A program made the translations under genes and the position numbers. The notes under the pieces were generated by a model. That model was not told where the DNA came from, made no database searches, and worked only from the letters and a program-made list of their open reading frames with translations. Of a DNA stretch of 64,000 nucleotides, positions 17,156 through 27,486 are shown in pieces. How positions within the stretch are numbered: position 1 is the stretch's first letter; every line of letters starts with the position of its first letter. Location: positions 1 to 64,000 of the forward strand of contig CAJNDS010002512.1 in the NCBI GenBank assembly GCA_905221605.1. Reading direction: 5' to 3'. The DNA comes from Symbiodinium natans. Its lineage: Eukaryota > Sar > Dinophyceae > Suessiales > Symbiodiniaceae.

Positions 17156-19199
17156 TGCGCCGGAGGTTGGCGACTTTGCCAAGCCACTTGCGTTCAGTTT
17201 AGTACAGGCACTGCCCATTTATCGGTTCCAGACCTTTTGCCTTTTCTGAGTGAGCCGGAAGTGGGTGAGTTTCTCCCCTGTACTGGCAGGGCTGATAGGG
17301 TAGGCAGTACAGACCAGGCAGTTCAACCTGCAGAACATTTTGCCTAGGGCTTTGTACAGTGCCAAACCAGTGAGTAGCCGTAGGCCGCCGAGCTTCTCGC
17401 GGAACTGGTTAAGCCCTTTATTCTTCTCTCGGTGCTCCCTGCACATAGTACGGCCGTGTTAAGCAGGCCAAGGACACCTCGAGAGACCATTTTCCGTGCA
17501 TAGTTAATACCTACCGGAATTTCGGTTCCGAAGAGCCTAACCTGGCTAGCGACGCAGCCCGCTTTCGAGTGGTAAAATTCACCTGGCTCAAGGTTTCGGC
17601 TCAACCCCGGTGGGGTGCTCAGGTAGAGAGCGTCATTAGTGCCGTTGTGGCTGGCCCTGGGGCTTGTAACTAAGGGTAGGTTCCGTTTTGAGGCCCTGGC
17701 AAAACTGTGTTTGCTCGTAGGCCGGCTGACCGGCTAAGCTGTCATAGAGCGGCGGCCCGCCAACTGCTGCCGTCGACGAAGGGCGTGAGTGCACAGTTTT
17801 CGGCCTCGCTTCGCTAGAGGGAAGCTTTTCGTCCTCGCGTTGCTGAGGGAACCTTGTGACCTACAGTCTGCTCTGGGTCACAGTGAGAGTTGCAGCCTCG
17901 CTTTGCTTGAGGGGTGACGCTAGCCTGTTGCTCACCAGAGATTCCTGCTGTCTCTGGGTGAGCAAAACCCACCGACCCTCATTTGGATTGAGGGCTGTGC
18001 TTAAGGTGAGTTTGGGTTCCTCGCTCACTTGTGTGGAGAACGAAGGTGAGACCGAAACACGGGGGAAAACGGCCAAGGCACGCTGCAGACAGTGCAGGCC
18101 AACGTCGCACTGCAAGCGGCATCCTCGCAGTTGTGACAGGAGTGTCCCGAACAATAGCGGTGTGCTCGAGCCCAAGCTTGCTGGTTTTCGGGGATCTGCA
18201 AGCTGAGCACAACTGGATTTTCTTCGCAGGTAGAATCAGGTAGAACAGATTTGGCCCAACCCTGGTGGATCTGCCTGGACACAAATAACCAAAGGCATCA
18301 GTGTCGTAAAGCTCATTGACTGGTGCTACTGAGAAACCGTTGCCAAAAAACTTGCAGTAGGACTGTGGTGCGGCACAGTGCAAGTTGAAGAGCAGCTGTT
18401 GCTGGCTGCTCCCCGGCAGACAAATAGTCCAAGATAGCCTTCTTCGGCCTCGCTCCGTGCTGAGGGTTTGTAAAGGCTGGTATTGGCCGGAAAGGACTCA
18501 GATGGAGGTTACCCGAACTTCGCGCTTTTCCCATCTGAAGGCAACCAATAGTTATCAGCCTGCTGGACATGGCAGGCCTACTTTTGTTTACATCCACGTC
18601 TCCTGCAAGGGCTGGGGTCTGTCCGTGCACACAGACAAGGCGGAACCTTGCAGATGTTTAGGTCCTCGCGGCACGGCCGCTGGAGGTTGTTTGAAGATGT
18701 TGGCTCTCACTGTCTGGTGAGTGGTTTGTATGGGCACTTGCTGGGGCAAGGCGGCTCTGGCGTCTGAGGATGGTACATGTGCTGGCTGCTGAGTACGGGC
18801 CACCGAAAGAGACCTGTGGTAAGACAAGCGATGAAAGGAGCCGAGGACAGGCTAGCTCACGCGGACGCCACGCAGAGTATGTGTCACTATCTTCAGATGT
18901 TGGAGCCAAATTGCCTCGCCGTGTGACGTGAGATGTGGTGTTTGGTTTCGGCCTCAAGCACTGGAAGGCCTACAACAACAAATCCGAATGAAAACTGTGG
19001 TCCTAAGACACGCGGAGCAGCTGCTTATACGTGGCACCGCGGGGGTCACATAGAGATAGAGGGCTTGGCAAGGGAACTCTGTCTAGAGATAGCCCTGGCT
19101 CAGTGAGGAGCTGAGGGCCTGGCTGCGCAGATGCAGCGGAATGGTTGTTCGGCCTCGCCTCCGCTGAGGGAACAACAGTCAATGCTTCTCTGCAGTGTC

Positions 19200-19233
19200 G
19201 GTCCGGGTTAGTAAGAGCGAGAACGCCGGGACC
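19200..19233 (+). repeat. Family-A hairpin 11
   Basis: GGTCCGGG/CCGGGACC stem with a G-G mismatch around TTAGTAAGAGCGAGAACG (19,208-19,225); Y' counterpart of hairpin 3. Confidence 0.75.
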
Positions 19234-19280
19234 TCGAGCTGCAGTTTTACCATGAAGCAACCGCGTGAGATGCATTATTG

Positions 19281-19317
19281 GTCAACTGGTGAGTAAGAGC
19301 GAGAAAGCCAGGGTGAC
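19281..19317 (+). repeat. Family-A hairpin 12
   Basis: CTGG/CCAG plus outer GTCA/TGAC around TGAGTAAGAGCGAGAAAG (19,290-19,307); Y' counterpart of hairpin 4. Confidence 0.8.
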
Positions 19318-19343
19318 GCTACTTTGGGGGAGGCTGCAAGGCA

Positions 19344-19367
19344 CGGTTAGTAAGTGCGAGAAAGCCG
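19344..19367 (+). repeat. Family-A hairpin 13
   Basis: CGG/CCG around TTAGTAAGTGCGAGAAAG (19,347-19,364); Y' counterpart of hairpin 5. Confidence 0.65.
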
Positions 19368-19631
19368 GAGCTGCGGACGAACCTGGAGTAGCAGTCTTTC
19401 ATACCTCACGTGTTTCACTTTGCGGCCTCGCATGCGCTGAGGGAATATGCCTCGAACAGAACATCCAGTGCTGAGTGGGGATTGCCAAACTTACGGAGGC
19501 TGATGCCACAACAAGTGCCTCAACAGCAATGCATGCGGAGGGCAAAGTTCGGCCTCGCGAGTGCTGAGGGTTGCAGCTGAGAGAGGGCCTAGCTGAGAAC
19601 GCAACACCTCAAGCGAGGTAATTTTTAGTTT

Positions 19632-19700
19632 AGTTTCACCTTGACCAACAGCCCCTTCGGGTGGCTACGCGACGCAGCGTGCAGACGTAAAATTCACCTG
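19632..19700 (+). repeat. Punctuating block, copy f (end of the complex)
   Basis: Diverged front part of the block, with the AGCC-CC-TTCG-GG-T-GGCT hairpin and the core as far as TAAAATTCACCTG, then abrupt unrelated sequence. It probably marks the 3' edge of the retroelement complex. Confidence 0.65.
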
Positions 19701-20298
19701 TAGTGTTTGCCCAGTTGGTGCCATGTGGTGTTTGACCATACAGAGAGAAGCATGAGAGTTTTTCTGCTGCATGACTTGGCATGAGCATGTTTGGTTTGTC
19801 CCAAAGCCCTTAAGCATGTGTGGCATGTCTTGCTTGACTTTGGCATGTTCTTGTCTTGTTGGCATGGCCTAGGATGAGTTTTGAAGCACTTGGAACTGCT
19901 TGAGAGCAGTAGTGAAGAAGTGCGTGTCAGAACTCTGAGGTTCTGTCTTGTTGCAACTCACTCCGTGTCCCCGCCACTTCGTTCGTTGCCGTTGGACGTG
20001 TAGGATGGGAGTAGGAGTGCAGAGTGGACTCTGAAGCTTCGCTGTTTTGCTGTTCGGAAGTGACCTGAAGTCCCCGAGGTGTAGACCAAAGCAGTTGCAT
20101 TGTTCTTTTGCTTTACCTCCTTTGTAGAACAAAGTTGAGATGGAATTCGTAGCTTTTTGGAGCCCTTAGCTCTTGGAGAGAGCTTGCTGCAAGAACTGAA
20201 GCTTGCTGAACACTTTGGTGTTTGGCTCAAGTGCAAAGTGAAAAAGAGACTGCTGCGCGAGCTCTGCTTTTCACAAACAGTGGCGCTGCCTTCCACCA
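19701..20298 (+). other. Spacer with no supported gene
   Basis: AT-richer than its surroundings, with the word TTGGCATG recurring near 19,780-19,865. TTTGGCTCAAG at 20,221 matches the last 11 nt of the dinoflagellate spliced-leader exon as I know it. It sits shortly before the next coding remnant and may be a relict leader or chance. Confidence 0.35.
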
Positions 20299-22106
20299 TT
20301 GCATAGGGATGTTGACGTAAGGCCGCTCTCCTCGTCTACGTGTTGCCTTTCTATCTTGTACTCCACCGACCGTGTAACAACAACAGCCATCCCCACGCGG
20401 CTGAAGTTGGGTTGGAAAACTGCAGAGGAAACCGCGTATTCTTGGGCGTTGGCCAAGGCGATAGCCGCCCAACTTCGTAAGCAGCTTCTTTTACTTGGAT
20501 GCAAGAATTGCATGGTCTTCATCAGGTGGAAGAGAACATTGCGGAAGCTCGCATCTTTGCTGGCGCGCAAGCCGGGAAACGCGTGTTACCGCTGGTTCCA
20601 AGTTCAACACCTCCAAGGAATTGTTGCCAAAAGCACCCCGTCTTCAGCTTGGAGTGTGTCCGCCTCTTTGCTTGAAGTCTGGGATCAAGCGCAAATTTAG
20701 ACCTGCTGCAATGCTTGTGGACAACTTGCGTAGCTGTGCAAAGCGTGCCCGGGATGCCCTGCTGTCTACTAAGGATCGGCCAAAAATAAGGCCAAAAATA
20801 AGTTCCAGAGACAATCCAATGTTAATGCAGCTGTGTCACAAACGGAACAGGTTCTGGTCCACAGTCCAGACATCGTGGCCGGAATGGTCTTGGAGTGGTT
20901 GAACCAACTGCTCAAAAGCCTTAAGAGGTGTGTGGCATGGCTGCGAAATGTTGGGACCTGAAGGCCGCTTATAAACAGCTGCCGCTAAGTGATAAGGCTT
21001 TTGCATGCAACTTCTTCTTTGTGATATTCAATCACGAAACACAGCGCCCCAAGGTCTACCGCCTTCCTTTCGCCTCCAAAGTCTTGGTAACGGGGTTCAT
21101 CCGCGCTGCTTTATAGGGCTTGTTTGTTTGGGTGTTGTTTGGTCCTTCTATTTTAATGACTTTTTAAACATATGCCGCAGCACAGAAAAGAGACATCTGG
21201 ACATTGTCTTGAACGTTTTCTTTTGGCTGCTTGGATGGAAAGTCTTGCGTAACAAGTTGGTGCCACACGACACCTGCATACAACACCTGCTGCAAGGTGC
21301 TTGGAATCTAGATCTGGGACAGGCTCTGAAGGGTTATGTGTTGCTCAAGAACACTGACCGCCGCAGGCATGAACTGGTGTTTGAGCTAGAGCGAGCGCTG
21401 CAGGCAAATTCCTTGGCCAAGGCAGGGAACGTCTGCAAGGGCGAATGCAGTTTGCCAGCGGCCAGCTGTATGGGCGTCTGGCTCGTTAGGCTTTGCATGC
21501 TTTCTCTTCGAGTTGGCCGCAAGGCCATGGGCTGGGGGAAGTTGACTTGGGCCATAAAGCACCTGCTGGCATTGCTGAAGTGTCGCGGCGCTTGGCCGAC
21601 ACGCGGCTTGTGTTCGTGGATGCCAGCTTCGAACCGGGTGATTACTGCGGATCGGTGGGTTGGTTTATAGTGATACGGTGCCTGCTGCACTGGTTCGGGT
21701 GCAAAGTGCCGGACTCGCTGGTCACCTTATTGTGCCAGTGCTTTGGGCGGGAACGTGAAACCGTCATCTATGAGCTGGAAGCTCTAGCGGTAGTGTTGGC
21801 CCTTGATCTTTTCAAAGATGAGCTCAAGCATTCCAATGCTGTAGTCTTCACTGACAACTCAGGAGTGTCGTGAAGAGCTGGTCCGACAACCCTGTTGGGA
21901 ATGCACTTGCATACTTCGCTGCGCTGCGTGAGTTTGAGCTTCATGCCTTCTTTTACTATGATCGTGTGCCGTCAGCTAGCAACCCAGCTGATGAACCGTC
22001 TCGCAAGGAATGTGCCCTGCCCGTACACAAGCGCATCAACGTGGATGCAAGGTGCATCACAGGATTGCTTGAGAGCGTGCTCTCACGTAGTGAGCAGCTC
22101 TCGTGA
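20299..22106 (+). pseudogene. DIRS/Ngaro-like RT-RNase H, broken
   Basis: Remnant of a second retroelement class, readable only by changing frame several times. Upstream pieces (20,299-20,902) are of unknown identity. At 20,928-21,116, KCWDLKAAYKQLPLSDK matches RT motif A, and FASKV follows. At 21,125-21,250 FYFNDFLNICRS sits at the RT active site, with Asn replacing the first Asp; FFWLLGWKV and KLVPHD are the usual downstream signature. RMQFASGQLYGRLAR near 21,440 is in another frame. RNase H appears as LVFVDASFEPGDYCGSVGW (21,609), YELEALAVVLALDLF (21,770), VVFTDNSGV (21,840) and, after another shift, VGNALAYFAALREFELH and RVPSASNPADEPSR (near 21,970). The NPADxPSR ending is typical of DIRS and Ngaro elements. 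I see no tyrosine recombinase. Multiple frameshifts, internal stops and the active-site change mean it is dead. Confidence 0.75.
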
Positions 22107-22130
22107 CGTGCCCACATGTTTGACGTGGGA

Positions 22131-22280
22131 CTGGCCAACGTGGGCTACTCGCAATCCCCATGTATTAAAAAAATGAGTGAGTGCGCTTGTGAATGAATCT
22201 GCATATACATCTGTATGTATAATTGATGGAGAATGTACTTCGTCTATTCGGAATGCCCGGTGTTTTACAAAGGGAAATAA
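22131..22280 (+). repeat. 150-bp direct repeat, left copy
   Basis: It begins CTGGCCAACGTGGGCTACTC, contains an A7 run and GCATATACATCTGTATGTAT, and ends CAAAGGGAAATAA. It matches 22,708-22,858 with few differences. It starts 25 bp after the RNase H remnant ends. A GGGAAATAA/TTATTTCCC hairpin spans its right edge to 22,317. Confidence 0.8.
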
Positions 22281-22707
22281 GAAAACGCTCCGCGTGCGGA
22301 TAAGTTTTTATTTCCCTGTAGAACAAGTTTATTTCATGTGAAATAAATTAGGGCATGTTCTTTTTCCATGCTTTGATTTTTAATTGTTTGGATTTCCGAT
22401 GCTTTCTCCAACCCTTCCAAGTAAGCAACGTGCACCATTTGTTGCGGGTCCGTTTCGGGCCCACATGTTGCATGCTTGCATTTTCCTTGCAAAATGTAGT
22501 GATGACATCTATGTGCATGTATTCGGTGATCTCAAGTGGGAGGTGTGGGTAGGACCCCCGAGTTTTCGTGTAGAAATTTTTGTCCCGCCCTGCCTGCCCT
22601 GGATGAATGTGCTCCGCCAGAGCGCTCCACGCGGAACGTTTCGCGATTAAGTCATATGCACCGAAACAGTTGTACATACTTCTCTGTGTTGCCCTGGGCC
22701 CAAAGCC
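22281..22707 (+). other. Spacer between the 150-bp repeats
   Basis: 427 bp without a supported gene. Open frames on both strands are short and have no recognisable motif. Confidence 0.4.
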
Positions 22708-22858
22708 CTGGCCAACGTGGGCTACTCGCAATCCCCATGTATTAAAAAAAAAGAGTGAGTGCGCTTGTGAATGAATCTGCATATACATCTTTATGTATAA
22801 TAGATGGAGAATGTACTTCGTCTATTCGGAATGCCCGGTGTTTTACAAAGGGAAATAA
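22708..22858 (+). repeat. 150-bp direct repeat, right copy
   Basis: Right partner of 22,131-22,280, with an A9 run replacing A7 and TTATGTATAATAG replacing GTATGTATAATTG. The pair may be the split direct repeats or terminal repeats of the adjacent broken element. Confidence 0.8.
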
Positions 22859-23385
22859 AGTTCAAAACGCGGCCCAACTTCTTCTGACTTGGACGCGGAC
22901 CGGGCAATTCGCAAGTGTGTTCTTCCGACTTGAAATGCCTCTGCCAGTTCACTTGTCGAACAAGGGCAAGCAGATTATGTCAGAGCCAGATGTAGACCCG
23001 TGCGGCGTCCAGCACAGGCGGCTAAGTGCCGCCCAGATGCGAGAATGGTTGGAAGAGCACGGTGCGGAACACACGTACTTGAAGGAGGTTTTGGACGGTG
23101 CCCGTGTTCTATTTGATGGACGCACCAAAGCTGTGGCAGAAGTGTATGTGCTTTCCTAAGTACCAGATGAAACTCGCCCTGGAAAAGCCAGAAGAGTTGC
23201 AGAGTCGTTTGGACTTGTTTTTGTCGTGCTTGCATGAAGACCCTGAGCTCATGATGCGACAGAGCTTGGGGAACGTGCACACGTGGAGTTTCAAGCGTCA
23301 TAAATCCTTGTTCCTACCGTTACGTGCTGGTGTGTTGCTTGGCCGATGGCCAAGTTTTGGACGAGCATCCGCACTTTACTCATGA
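22859..23385 (+). pseudogene. Possible coding remnant of unknown identity
   Basis: Two forward frames in succession have protein-like composition. The first reads CGVQHRRLSAAQMREWLEEH and KEVLDGARVLFDGRTKAVAE (22,860-23,159). The second reads MKLALEKPEELQSRLDLFLS and ends near 23,385. The switch near 23,155 may be a frameshift or a splice junction. I do not recognise the protein. Confidence 0.3.
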
Positions 23386-23596
23386 CACAGCGTCTGAGCA
23401 CGCTGCTTTTGTAAAAAGCCTTGTGTCCAACTGTACGTTGAATCCGGTCGCACGTGCGGACTCCATCACCTGTGGCGCGCGTCCAAGAAGTTTGGGAACT
23501 CTTCGGAAGTCGCCAAGGCAGTTGGTGCAGAATCTCTGGAAAATGCTTCTTTGCGTGTGCGGGAATCGGTTTTGCAGAATGGCAGGCCGTGCTTGT

Positions 23597-24290
23597 ATGA
23601 CCGGTTTCAAAGATGGGCAGGGGAGTTGCGGGGACTTTGCTTCTTTGACCGGTTTCAAAAATACACAGGGGAGTTTTGGGGGGGCTGTGCTTCTATGAGA
23701 ATTCGCACAGAGAAGCAGCAGCGGGTTTTGGGGGGACTGTGCTTCCATGGGAAGTTTCACACAGAGAAGCAGCGGGGTTTTGGGGGGACTGCGCTTCTAT
23801 GAGAATTTTCGCACAGAGAAGCAGCGGGGTTTTTTTTGGGGGCCTATGAGCGTTTTCGCGCAGAAAAGCAGCGAGGCTTTGGGGGACTGTGCTCCTATGA
23901 GAATTTTCGCACAGCGAAGCAGCGGGGTTTTGGGGGGGACTATGCTTCTCATAGCAGCGGGGTTTTGGGGGGACTGTGCTTCTATGAGAAATTTCGCACA
24001 GAGAAGCAGCGGGGTTTTTGGGGGGCTGTGCTCCTGTGAGAAATTTCGCACAGAGAAGCAGCGGGGTTTTGGGGGGCTGTGCTCCTGTGAGAAATTTCGC
24101 ACAGAGAAGCAGCGGGGTTTTGGGGGGACGGTGCTTTTATGAGAGTTTTCGCACAGAGAAGCAGCGGGTTTTTGTTGGGACTGTGCTTCTATGAGAATTT
24201 TCGCACAGAGAAGCAGCGGGGTTTTGGGGGGACTCTGTTTCTATGAGCATTTTCGCACAGAGAAGCAGCGGGGTTTTGGGGGGACTGTTC
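23597..24290 (+). repeat. Minisatellite, about 52-bp unit, 12 or more copies
   Basis: The unit is approximately GACTGTGCTTCTATGAGAA, then TTTTCGCACAGAGAAGCAG, then CGGGGTTTTGGGG. The first two units (23,597-23,700) are variants beginning GACCGGTTTCAAA. G-run length varies from copy to copy. Open frames through the array on both strands reflect only the periodicity. Confidence 0.9.
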
Positions 24291-24299
24291 TTGTATGAT

Positions 24300-24520
24300 A
24301 GGTTGCCTGAAAGGGGCTTACACGGGGTGCTCTTACACGGGGTGCTCTTAAGTCTTAAGGGACGTTCAGAGGGGGCTTAAGGGAGGGGCGAAGGGGAAGC
24401 TGAAGGGGGGCCAGGTGCGGGAGCTTGGAGTGGAGGCTTGAGGGGAGGCTGAAAAGGGTGTAAGGCTTGAGGGGTACAGGCGAGGCTGAGGGGCTTAAAG
24501 GGCCGGGGGGGGGAGGGTTG
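24300..24520 (+). repeat. G-rich GGGGCTTAAGGG-type low-complexity tract
   Basis: Irregular G-rich and CTTAAG-rich sequence with no gene, including a duplicated TTACACGGGGTGCTC at 24,318-24,347. Confidence 0.6.
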
Positions 24521-24549
24521 GACTGTTCCGTACTATGTGACAACAGTTT

Positions 24550-24780
24550 CTTCTGTTTTGTCCAGTACATTTCTTTAGTATTTCTCTTGTGTTTATTTGG
24601 CGACAACAAGATTTCAGATGATTACCGTTTGTTTTTTTCAGTACATTTCTTTAGTATTTCTTGCATTGTTTTGGCGACACCAAAATTTCAGATAATTAGC
24701 CGTGGCTTCTTTTTTCCAACACGTTTCCTGAGTAACATTTTTGTATTTATCGTAGCGACAAAATTTCAGATACGTGCAGG
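24550..24780 (+). repeat. Three degenerate copies of an approximately 85-bp unit
   Basis: Shared words are TACATTTCTTTAGTATTTCT, TTTGGCGACA and AAATTTCAGAT, at about 24,562, 24,640 and 24,720. The unit is AT-rich and non-coding. Confidence 0.65.
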
Positions 24781-24944
24781 TTGCCCAAAAAAATGTTGCT
24801 AGAAGAACTGTTGACAGCTCCCACTATAGGGCGACATCTTTACCCGAAAGTATGGCGGAGGGTTTTTCGGCGAAGGTGGTTGTCGTTAAAGCGTTGTCGT
24901 TATACGGATGACGTGATGGATGTCTCGCTTGTTTCAAACTGCAA

Positions 24945-25265
24945 GAACGCTAACCCTCTGCGTGTTTTGCGTTGTCGAAACGCAAAAGCGATGACCCTCT
25001 GCGTGGTTTGGGCGTGTCGTGATCGCATGAACGATGACCTGTGTGTTTGGGCGTTGGGCTGCGGCGTGTCGTGATCGCATGAACGATGACCCTTTGCGTG
25101 TTTTGGCGTGTCGAAGCGCAAAAACCATGACCATCTGCGTGGGCCCGGCGTGTCGAATGAACGATGACCCTTTGTGTATTGTGGTGTTGTCGAAACGCAA
25201 AAACGATCACTCTCTGCGTCGGCCCGGCGTGTCGTGATCGCATGATGAACTCTGCGTGTTTTTGC
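24945..25265 (+). repeat. Irregular tandem repeat, GTGTCGTGATCGCATGAACG type
   Basis: Repeated words GCGTGTCG(TGATCGCATGAACGATGA)CC, TTTGCGTGTTTTG and CGAAACGCAAAA occur in five or six imperfect copies. Because the unit is open in several frames, both strands show false ORFs. Confidence 0.75.
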
Positions 25266-25359
25266 GTTTTTGAAAATGGTTTTTGTGAAGCTTTTTCGTG
25301 AAGCTTCTTCGTTGTCGTCGTTGACACAAGGATGACATCCCATGGTTCTCTAGTCATTA

Positions 25360-27320
25360 ACAGGTGTTTTTTAACCCCGCGAACCCAGCGGGACCCCGCC
25401 AAGCCCGTCCGGGGGTGTTGCGGGTCACCGTTGGTCGAGCACTGTGAGTTTGTCCTGACAGACGTTGTGGTACGTCACAGTAAACTTTTTTGTTCCTGAC
25501 ATGGTTTGCGAACAGGACCTTCGAATGCCCCATTGTGTGGGTGTTCAAAAGAGAAGGAGCCGATGGACAAAAATAATTATGTAGAGAATGTAGACTTGTT
25601 GGAAATGCAAATCTTGGAACGTCTAATTCTTCTTGGCCCGCCTCATCTTCACCACGGCCCCGTCCCGTCCCCCACGGTTTTTGCAACAGAAGGGCTCGAA
25701 AGTTCAAGGCAACCAAAAGGAGAAGACATGTCTGCAGCATTGCTGCGTTTTTGGCATGGCAAGCAAAACCCTCGTCCCCGCCTTCTGCTTGTTGCACATG
25801 CGCGGCCACTGTTGCCGCAAGTATGTGTTTTCATATACTAAAAACTACATGCTGGCCCCATGAGCTGCAACAGAGTTCGATCCATTGCCTGTAAATCCCA
25901 TGCCCGACCTTTTGAATTGTGTAAGCCCGGCCGTACATGTCTCACGCATCCATCGTCCGATTCTGCAACATGCGAATGGGGGACTTCTTCGTGAATCTTC
26001 GAATCAAACCGTGCAATCCCATTCCCAATCCTTTTGCTTTGAAGAGCACGCATTCAAATGAGACTGGCCGCGCCTCCCTCGATGTTCCCAATTTATCAAT
26101 GTTGTACATGCTCAACTCCAGAAACATCATCCAGATTTATCTGGAAACAAACGTTTGTGGCTTGCATGTCAGATGTTTCCGTGTCGCTATGGCTCTTTCT
26201 CCTCGTACGTCTTCTAGGAAGACTCTATTGTGGCGCACTTGCTCTGCGCGAGGCCAGCTCACTAAGATGGTGCGACGCCAATTTGATTGTGCAAGCATTC
26301 ATGGCTGTGATCCCGGCTCCGGGCATTCAGCTGTGCCAATCCTTTTGGGTTCCGCAGGACACAGAAAAGCTAGGGTGGTGGCCACAGGTGCCATGTTGAG
26401 ATGCCTGTGCCAAAGCCGAGAGCGATAATGGCAACTGACCTTGTGTGAGAACGGGCTTTCATGTCTGAGTTCAGTCAAGCCGTCGACTCATGCAGTTATC
26501 TTTTTCCTTTTCTGTTTCGCATTGATTTCGCCAGCTAAGCATCTGAATAACCCGCTCATGTTGTCCACAGCTAGCCAATGTCTCGCATCAGCAACATGTG
26601 TCAACATCAGAGTAATTGTCCCTAAGCATGGCATATCTGACGCCAACAGCCTGAATAAAGCAGACAGATCAGAACAACACATCACCAGTCTAGCGGCGCG
26701 AGTGCTTCTGGACGAGAGCACGTATCGAGTCCCCAGGTGCACCAGTGTAACGCCGAAGGTTGTTTCCGTTGCCTGTTGTGCTGCACAAACGGAGCTTGCC
26801 AAGGCAGGGCTTCCACATGAGCTGTCAGCGTGTAGTTCCCATCTTGTGCAAAGAACAAGCCCACCTTATCTAAAGTATGGGATGTGAGACATGTCTGTTT
26901 GGTATGCCACGTGATGTTGCTCTGAGTTCTGTGAGGCTTGCATGGCCGCAGTGCTGGCGCATGAGGTGGCGCAGAAACAAGCCATTTGAATGTTTGTTTG
27001 TCTGGCGATGTGGCAGTTCATGAATTTGTCCGGTTCAACGGTTTGAAGGAAGGTTTTCACGCATGTATATGCATATATAATATAGTTGGAATGCATGATT
27101 TTTTCACACCATGAGGTAGCCGAGGTAGCCTGCATGTCGTGTAGCCGAGCGTGCTTGGGCAGAACCACGTCCGGCGGAACCCTGCGGTCGGGTGGAAGCC
27201 TCAGAGCCCAGCTGCTGATGCAATGCACAGGTCCTGTGCACAGGGTCTTTCAAGTCAGTACGTGGTGCAATTTGCAACTGCATGTTGCCATTGCAGTGAG
27301 CTGCATGCAGGCACATATGT
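25360..27320. other. About 2 kb with no supported gene
   Basis: Open frames of 100-160 codons exist on both strands (for example 25,937-26,428 and 26,441-26,887 forward), but overlapping frames have similar quality and none has a known motif. Confidence 0.4.
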
Positions 27321-27333
27321 CTATATATATAAT

Positions 27334-27486
<153 letters not shown>

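Larger units (their letters stand above)
16017..17571 (+). other. Segment between ORF and block e
   Basis: No convincing gene is present. The segment holds the three best family-A hairpins (17,005, 17,042 and 17,122). A stretch at 16,570-16,720 looks structured and rRNA-like in texture, but I could not match it to any rRNA core. Confidence 0.45.
17571..19631 (+). repeat. Repeat Y', second copy (with block e)
   Basis: Second copy of the 2.06-kb repeat, beginning with block e (17,572-17,631: TAAAATTCACC-TGGCTCAAG, CCCC-GGT-GGGG, GCTCAGGTAGAGAGC). Family-B hairpins start at 17804, 17833, 17896, 17977, 18448, 19153, 19426 and 19553. Differences from Y keep or improve pairing: 4834 has a G-T pair where 19426 has G-C, and 4562 has a mismatch where 19153 has a full GC/GC upper stem. 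Confidence 0.85.

Noticed and set aside
23380-24142. Long frames on both strands through the 52-bp array, and its resemblance to a repeat-spacer array
   Set aside because: Units abut directly with no unique spacers, so it is not a CRISPR array; the frames stay open only because of the periodicity.
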